The notes under the pieces are model-generated. The model was not told the DNA's origin. It saw nothing but the letters and a program-made list of their open reading frames with translations, and did not search any database. A stretch of 32,094 nucleotides of DNA, taken from the IMG/VR virus record IMGVR_UViG_3300044641_003119, positions 1-32,094 of that record. One strand, given 5' to 3'. Positions 29,437 to 32,094 of this stretch are shown in pieces. The translations under genes were made by a program, and so were the position numbers. The DNA comes from a virus. Numbering within the stretch: position 1 is the first letter of the stretch; the number at the start of each line of letters is the position of its first letter.

Positions 29437-29694
29437 TTATTTAAATGATTTTAGTTTAGGTAATTCAACACTCTTTTGTTCTGGTGTTTGTTGTCTAATA
29501 GGATTTTGTAAGTTTAAGAATGGTTTTAGTTGTTGGATGTTAGGATGGTTGCCTGGAAATCCAATGGCCATACTTGCTAAAATTAAAATCATATCGTTTA
29601 CTGATGTCATTTTTGACCAGTCTACCATATAGATTGAATTCTCATCTACTAATTGTTCTTGTTCTTTTGGTGGTTGTGCGTAACTAACTCCCAT
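29437..29694 (-). CDS. Hypothetical protein, 85 aa
   Basis: The protein begins MGVSYAQPPKEQEQLVDENS, has a hydrophobic helix (MTSVNDMILILASMAIGF) that is amphipathic rather than clearly membrane-spanning, and a proline- and glutamine-rich tail ending LPKLKSFK. It is joined to the 70-aa gene by a one-base gap. I do not recognise it. Confidence 0.6.
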   Translation of the reverse strand: MGVSYAQPPKEQEQLVDENSIYMVDWSKMTSVNDMILILASMAIGFPGNHPNIQQLKPFLNLQNPIRQQTPEQKSVELPKLKSFK

Positions 29695-29718
29695 AATTTT
29701 TATTTATTGTTTTTTAAT

Positions 29719-30339
29719 TTATTTAATTGTTCCGTTCCAAAATTGTGTATCTCTATCTCTAATATCTCTAACACTCATGTCGTCAGATGAAGTAGACATA
29801 CGGGTTTCTATCTTAAATCCTCTTAATTGTAATATAGGATTATGCCATGCATGTATTAAGTTATCACCATACCAAATCTTTAATTCGTTTGGTATGTCTC
29901 TCCATTTAGATTTATGAAAAGAAAATAGACATCCCCATCCACCAAAGTTATTTTGATTGGTATATTGTTCTATTCTTACATCGGTTGATTCTGTTAATTC
30001 ATAATTTTCAGAATGAGCACCAATGTATCCATAATCTACAAGCGGAGTTAGTTGTGTGATATAATTAAAATACTCATCTACATTGAAAATAATATCATCA
30101 TTACTGATTGTGATATTATCATAGTTAGATAACTTAACTCCTTTATTCCAAGCTGGGTTTACATATGTGTTAGTCTCTTCTTTTATATGTACTAACTTAT
30201 CCATTACTATATCTTTTGTTGGTGCATTATCAATTAAAATAATTTCATCTACATAGTCCGATTTGGAATATCTTTCTAATAATTCCATTGTGTATTCACT
30301 TTTCCATATTGTTGGTATGATTACAGAGAATTTTTCCAT
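29719..30339 (-). CDS. Glycosyltransferase family 2-like protein
   Basis: The protein has 206 residues. FSVIIPTIWKSEYTMELLER (4-23), DEIILIDNAP (31-40), NPAWNKGVKL (61-70) and ITISNDDIIF (76-85) follow the GT-A order: nucleotide-sugar binding start, first Asp motif, 'N.G' region and a DxD-like 'SNDD'. A later acidic or aromatic block (NFGGWGCLFSFHKSKWRDIP) fits the acceptor side. It would transfer a sugar from a nucleotide donor to an unknown acceptor. It overlaps the methyltransferase gene by 19 bases, so the two enzymes are probably made together. The protein lacks a membrane segment. The acceptor may be phage DNA, a virion protein or a host surface sugar. Confidence 0.75.
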   Translation of the reverse strand: MEKFSVIIPTIWKSEYTMELLERYSKSDYVDEIILIDNAPTKDIVMDKLVHIKEETNTYVNPAWNKGVKLSNYDNITISNDDIIFNVDEYFNYITQLTPLVDYGYIGAHSENYELTESTDVRIEQYTNQNNFGGWGCLFSFHKSKWRDIPNELKIWYGDNLIHAWHNPILQLRGFKIETRMSTSSDDMSVRDIRDRDTQFWNGTIK

Positions 30340-30914
30340 TGGTCTATTGATTTAATATTTAATAATTCGTGTCTAAGTAATTCATAGTTTTCCCAATCTA
30401 AATCGATTTGATTTTCAAAACCAACATTGTCAGCATTAAGTCTAATACATCCAATTCCCCAGTCTGTATCTATTGTTGATATATCTAATCCATTATTTGC
30501 TTTAATGTCAACAATGGACTTCCAAACATCACCTGTCCACTCTCTACCATTATCTTCATGTGTCGTTTGATATTCTGCAGTTGGTAAACAATCATGCACT
30601 AATATAGTTCCATTGTCTGAAAGATGTTTAAGTGAGTTAAGAATATCTGCAAGACATTGTTCTCTAGTATGTAATCCATCAATAAAAATTATGTCATACT
30701 TAACATTCTCTTCTAATGATTTGAAAAACATATCTGATGTTAATTCAACAATACTTTTTTGTAATAAGTCTACAACTGGATAAGGTTCTACTCCTGTTTT
30801 GTATTCTGCATTTACCTTAAAGAAATTAGATTCTGGATACTGAACACCTATCTCTAAATAAGATTTGTATTTGTATTTTTCTATTAAATAATTTATTATA
30901 TCAGTTCTATTCAT
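30321..30914 (-). CDS. Class I SAM-dependent methyltransferase
   Basis: The protein has 197 residues. Motif I YLEIGV (19-24) binds SAM, then TGVEPYP (40-46) holds the acidic residue that contacts the ribose. YDIIFIDGLHTREQCLADIL (73-92) and GTILVHDCLP (102-111) complete a methyltransferase-24-like fold, common next to sugar-modifying enzymes. It overlaps the glycosyltransferase gene by 19 bases and the 58-aa gene by 8 bases. The substrate is unknown; sugar O-methylation after transfer by the neighbour is a reasonable inference. No DNA-methylase DPPY-type motif is seen. Confidence 0.8.
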   Translation of the reverse strand: MNRTDIINYLIEKYKYKSYLEIGVQYPESNFFKVNAEYKTGVEPYPVVDLLQKSIVELTSDMFFKSLEENVKYDIIFIDGLHTREQCLADILNSLKHLSDNGTILVHDCLPTAEYQTTHEDNGREWTGDVWKSIVDIKANNGLDISTIDTDWGIGCIRLNADNVGFENQIDLDWENYELLRHELLNIKSIDQWKNSL

Positions 30915-31083
30915 TTATTGTAATAATTTGTTTTACAAGGCCATCTTCACCTACTAATACTCTAAACAAATCTCTTTCTGATTTAGGTTGGTTTGTTGGT
31001 TTACCTTCTGCGTAATTATTTTCTTGTTTAATCTTATCGTATTCCGATTTGATTTGTTCATCTCTTGTTTGTTCGTTGTTCAT
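30907..31083 (-). CDS. Small charged protein, 58 aa
   Basis: The start at 31081-31083 and stop at 30907-30909 give MNNEQTRDEQIKSEYDKIKQ, then ENNYAEGKPTNQPKSERDLF and RVLVGEDGLVKQIITINE. It has a charged helix followed by a short beta hairpin-like end. It starts 4 bases after the stop of the CGCC gene and overlaps the methyltransferase start by 8 bases (ATGAATAG), a typical coupled junction. The function is unknown. Confidence 0.6.
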   Translation of the reverse strand: MNNEQTRDEQIKSEYDKIKQENNYAEGKPTNQPKSERDLFRVLVGEDGLVKQIITINE

Positions 31084-31087
31084 ATTA

Positions 31088-31282
31088 TTATAATTTAATC
31101 ATTCCACATTGACCATCGTAGTCTTTGTTCGTTAATCTATTTAACCATTCTTTTCTCTCGCAGCAACCACACGACTGATATCCCATTTGTTTTGCAATAA
31201 AAACTGCAATACGACCACCAAATCCAAAACTGATACAATGTATCAATGCTTCTGCGTAGTCTCCTAATTTAATCCATTTCAT
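31088..31282 (-). CDS. Small CGCC-motif phage protein, 64 aa
   Basis: The protein reads MKWIKLGDYAEALIHCISFG, then FGGRIAVFIAKQMGYQSCGC and CERKEWLNRL. A 'LGD......H..S.G.G.R.A..IAK..GY..CGCCER...LN' layout is a recurring small protein of phages. The Cys cluster (CGCC plus C16 and C59) may bind zinc. It follows the GIY-YIG gene by one base (TAATATG). The function is unknown. Confidence 0.65.
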   Translation of the reverse strand: MKWIKLGDYAEALIHCISFGFGGRIAVFIAKQMGYQSCGCCERKEWLNRLTNKDYDGQCGMIKL

Positions 31283-31283
31283 A

Positions 31284-31808
31284 TTAATTTTTTTTATTTA
31301 AACTTATATTTTGAGCTTTGTTTAAAGTAATGAATGCAGACTCTAATTCTTTTAATTGATTTCTTGTTAAGCCAGGACATTCTTTTACTACTTTAAATTC
31401 GTGATTATCAATGCCAAATTTATCGAATGAATCATGTAATAATCCTAATCTGTCTCTCTTACCTTCTGATGCTCTCCTATAATGTCTCCTGTGTTCATTT
31501 AATCTAACTATGAAATGCATCATACTCATACCAATATATTGAAATCCATCAGGGTTTTTAATTGAATATATAATTGGTGTTTTATCTGCCTTTCTGTATC
31601 TTTTAACATAGTCAATAAAAGTATCCCAATTTTTATCCTGCCACTGCTTATGATGTGTTGGATTTATTTCAGTTCGGAATTTTAGATTTGTTTCTTTGTT
31701 GCATTCCTTACATTGATACTGCAATCCACCTTTGTTTGATTTACATTTACTGAATTGATTTGTGTCTTTTGATTTGTGACACCTGTTGCATTGTTTTTGA
31801 TTTGCCAT
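31284..31808 (-). CDS. GIY-YIG endonuclease with N-terminal zinc finger
   Basis: The protein has 174 residues. Cys 7, 10, 33 and 36 (CNRC and CKEC) make a treble-clef-like zinc finger for DNA binding. Residues 78-156 hold a GIY-YIG nuclease core: IIYSIKNPDGFQYIG (79-93, where IYS stands for GIY), catalytic Arg102 in IVRLNEHRRHY, 'L..SFDKFG...F....', and Glu in QLKELESAFI (about 153-155). Such stand-alone enzymes are often homing nucleases in phages and can also act on host or rival DNA. It is the first gene of the early operon, 23 bases after P2. The start region, AAGATGGCA, is complementary to the loop of the upstream RNA candidate. Confidence 0.75.
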   Translation of the reverse strand: MANQKQCNRCHKSKDTNQFSKCKSNKGGLQYQCKECNKETNLKFRTEINPTHHKQWQDKNWDTFIDYVKRYRKADKTPIIYSIKNPDGFQYIGMSMMHFIVRLNEHRRHYRRASEGKRDRLGLLHDSFDKFGIDNHEFKVVKECPGLTRNQLKELESAFITLNKAQNISLNKKN

Positions 31809-31830
31809 CTTTTATGTTTTGTGTTTATGT

Positions 31831-31860
31831 AATATACGACTAATTTCTGATATTAACAAA
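31831..31860 (-). promoter_or_regulatory. Bacteroidota-type promoter P2 (early operon)
   Basis: On the minus strand TTTG (31857-31860), 20 bases, then TATATTAC (to 31829). It matches P1 in spacing, in the TAATAT block after TTTG and in the CG before TATATT. It stands between the terminator at 31890 and the GIY-YIG start, so the early operon has its own promoter. Confidence 0.6.
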
Positions 31861-31889
31861 TATAAATATCATTTTTATTTTCAAACGCA

Positions 31890-31930
31890 TAAAAAGAGCC
31901 GAAGAAGATGGCACTCTAAACTTCGGCTCT
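31890..31930 (-). terminator. Intrinsic terminator of the RNA candidate
   Basis: AGAGCCGAAG and CTTCGGCTCT (31921-31930 with 31895-31904) form a perfect 10-bp stem with a 16-nt loop. TTTTT (31890-31894) follows in the minus-strand RNA. The long loop is unusual for a terminator. Confidence 0.9.
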
Positions 31931-32016
31931 ATAATATGTTGAACAGGAACTTTATAATGTAATGCTAAATAGCGATAAAGTATTTTTTAATCCTGTCTTT
32001 TATAAGAACATATTAT
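31890..32016 (-). ncRNA. Candidate structured small RNA, about 127 nt
   Basis: No open reading frame of note exists between promoter P3 and the terminator, yet the stretch is full of nested complementary arms. ATAATATGTT/AACATATTAT (32007-32016 with 31931-31940) is a perfect 10-bp closing stem that begins about where transcription should start. Inside it ACAGGA/TCCTGT (31943-31948 with 31991-31996) and ACTTTAT/ATAAAGT (31949-31955 with 31975-31981) are stacked with a one-sided 9-nt bulge. GCT/AGC (31964-31966 with 31971-31973) forms the tip with a 4-nt loop. A hairpin terminator ends it. It is not a tRNA: there is no T-arm or anticodon arm. Confidence 0.6.
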
Positions 32017-32020
32017 GTTT

Positions 32021-32052
32021 CAAATATAGTAAAATTATTTTACATCTCCAAA
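32021..32052 (-). promoter_or_regulatory. Bacteroidota-type promoter P3 (RNA candidate)
   Basis: On the minus strand TTTG (32049-32052), 20 bases, then TATATTTG (32021-32028), a perfect match to TTTG / TAnnTTTG with the same spacing as P1 and P2. The -33 box lies in the 3' end of the truncated gene. Expected start of transcription is near 32016, the first base of the closing stem. Confidence 0.75.
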
Positions 32053-32094
32053 TAAATTATCAAACTTATTTAATAATTCTTTTTGTTCTTTATC
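32035..32094 (-). CDS. C-terminal end of a truncated gene
   Basis: The last 19 residues of a minus-strand gene (DKEQKELLNKFDNLFGDVK, stop at 32035-32037) enter from the right edge. They are helical and charged. The frame is clean but too short to name the family. Its 3' end carries the -33 box of promoter P3. Confidence 0.55.
   Translation of the reverse strand, partial: DKEQKELLNKFDNLFGDVK

Noticed and set aside
31931-32016. tRNA-like 86-nt stretch with a 7+ bp end stem and TTCAA near the 3' side
   Set aside because: There is no T-arm stem after TTCAA, no anticodon arm and no D-arm of proper size; the arms are nested, not cloverleaf.
1-32094. CRISPR arrays, insertion sequences, integrase and attachment sites
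   Set aside because: No regularly spaced identical repeats, transposase motifs or tyrosine/serine recombinase motifs were seen on reading both strands.

Overview
The window looks like part of the genome of a tailed phage (Caudoviricetes, probably a siphovirus) of a Bacteroidota/Flavobacteria-like host. It is AT-rich and densely packed with overlapping genes. Its virion proteins are recognisable members of families common in Bacteroidota phages. Three promoters match the Bacteroidota-type pattern TTTG-N20-TATATT. I see no integrase, tRNA, CRISPR array or IS element, and no convincing lysis gene. Both ends are cut inside genes.

Layout, left to right. (1) 1-456 (minus) is a truncated replication-initiator-like gene. 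Across an AT-rich control region (457-833) it diverges from a plus-strand SF2 helicase (834-2918) that carries three C-terminal phage-integrase-type repeats and is followed by a strong terminator. (2) 3101-27893 is one long minus-strand late block. Read in the direction of transcription (right to left) it holds terminase small and large subunits, a coiled-coil protein, a tail-chaperone-like gene with a -1 frameshift site, a Cys-rich protein, a giant fibre, a LamG protein, scaffold, major capsid, tail tube, portal, connector, tail terminator-like protein, a second fibre, a Gly/Cys-rich adhesin, a gp10-like protein, three tail/baseplate proteins, tape measure, an XkdF-type prohead protease and small virion-associated proteins. 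(3) 27960-31808 is a minus-strand early/middle operon of small genes. It includes a sigma-70-like factor, a zinc-finger protein, a GT2 glycosyltransferase next to a SAM methyltransferase, and a GIY-YIG nuclease. (4) 31890-32052 holds a stand-alone promoter, a nested-stem RNA and a terminator: a candidate small RNA. A last truncated gene follows.

How it may fit together. Seven minus-strand leaders in the late block carry a shared bipartite element, TAAC-N17/18-GTGTTTTTA or a close variant. It does not look like the host-type promoters. The element divides the late genes into seven likely transcription units. Its AAC half and spacing resemble ECF-type promoters, and the early operon encodes a sigma-like protein, so I infer an early-to-late switch in which the phage sigma factor reads these elements. 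Hairpin terminators follow the capsid and tail-tube genes, and a late element restarts transcription just after the second one. The small RNA candidate has a terminator loop with 9 nt complementary to the start codon of the first early gene. The protease C-terminus carries a 20-residue copy-like match to the capsid N-terminus, possibly a rearrangement scar or an assembly signal. All functions come from reading sequence by eye; no database search was run.
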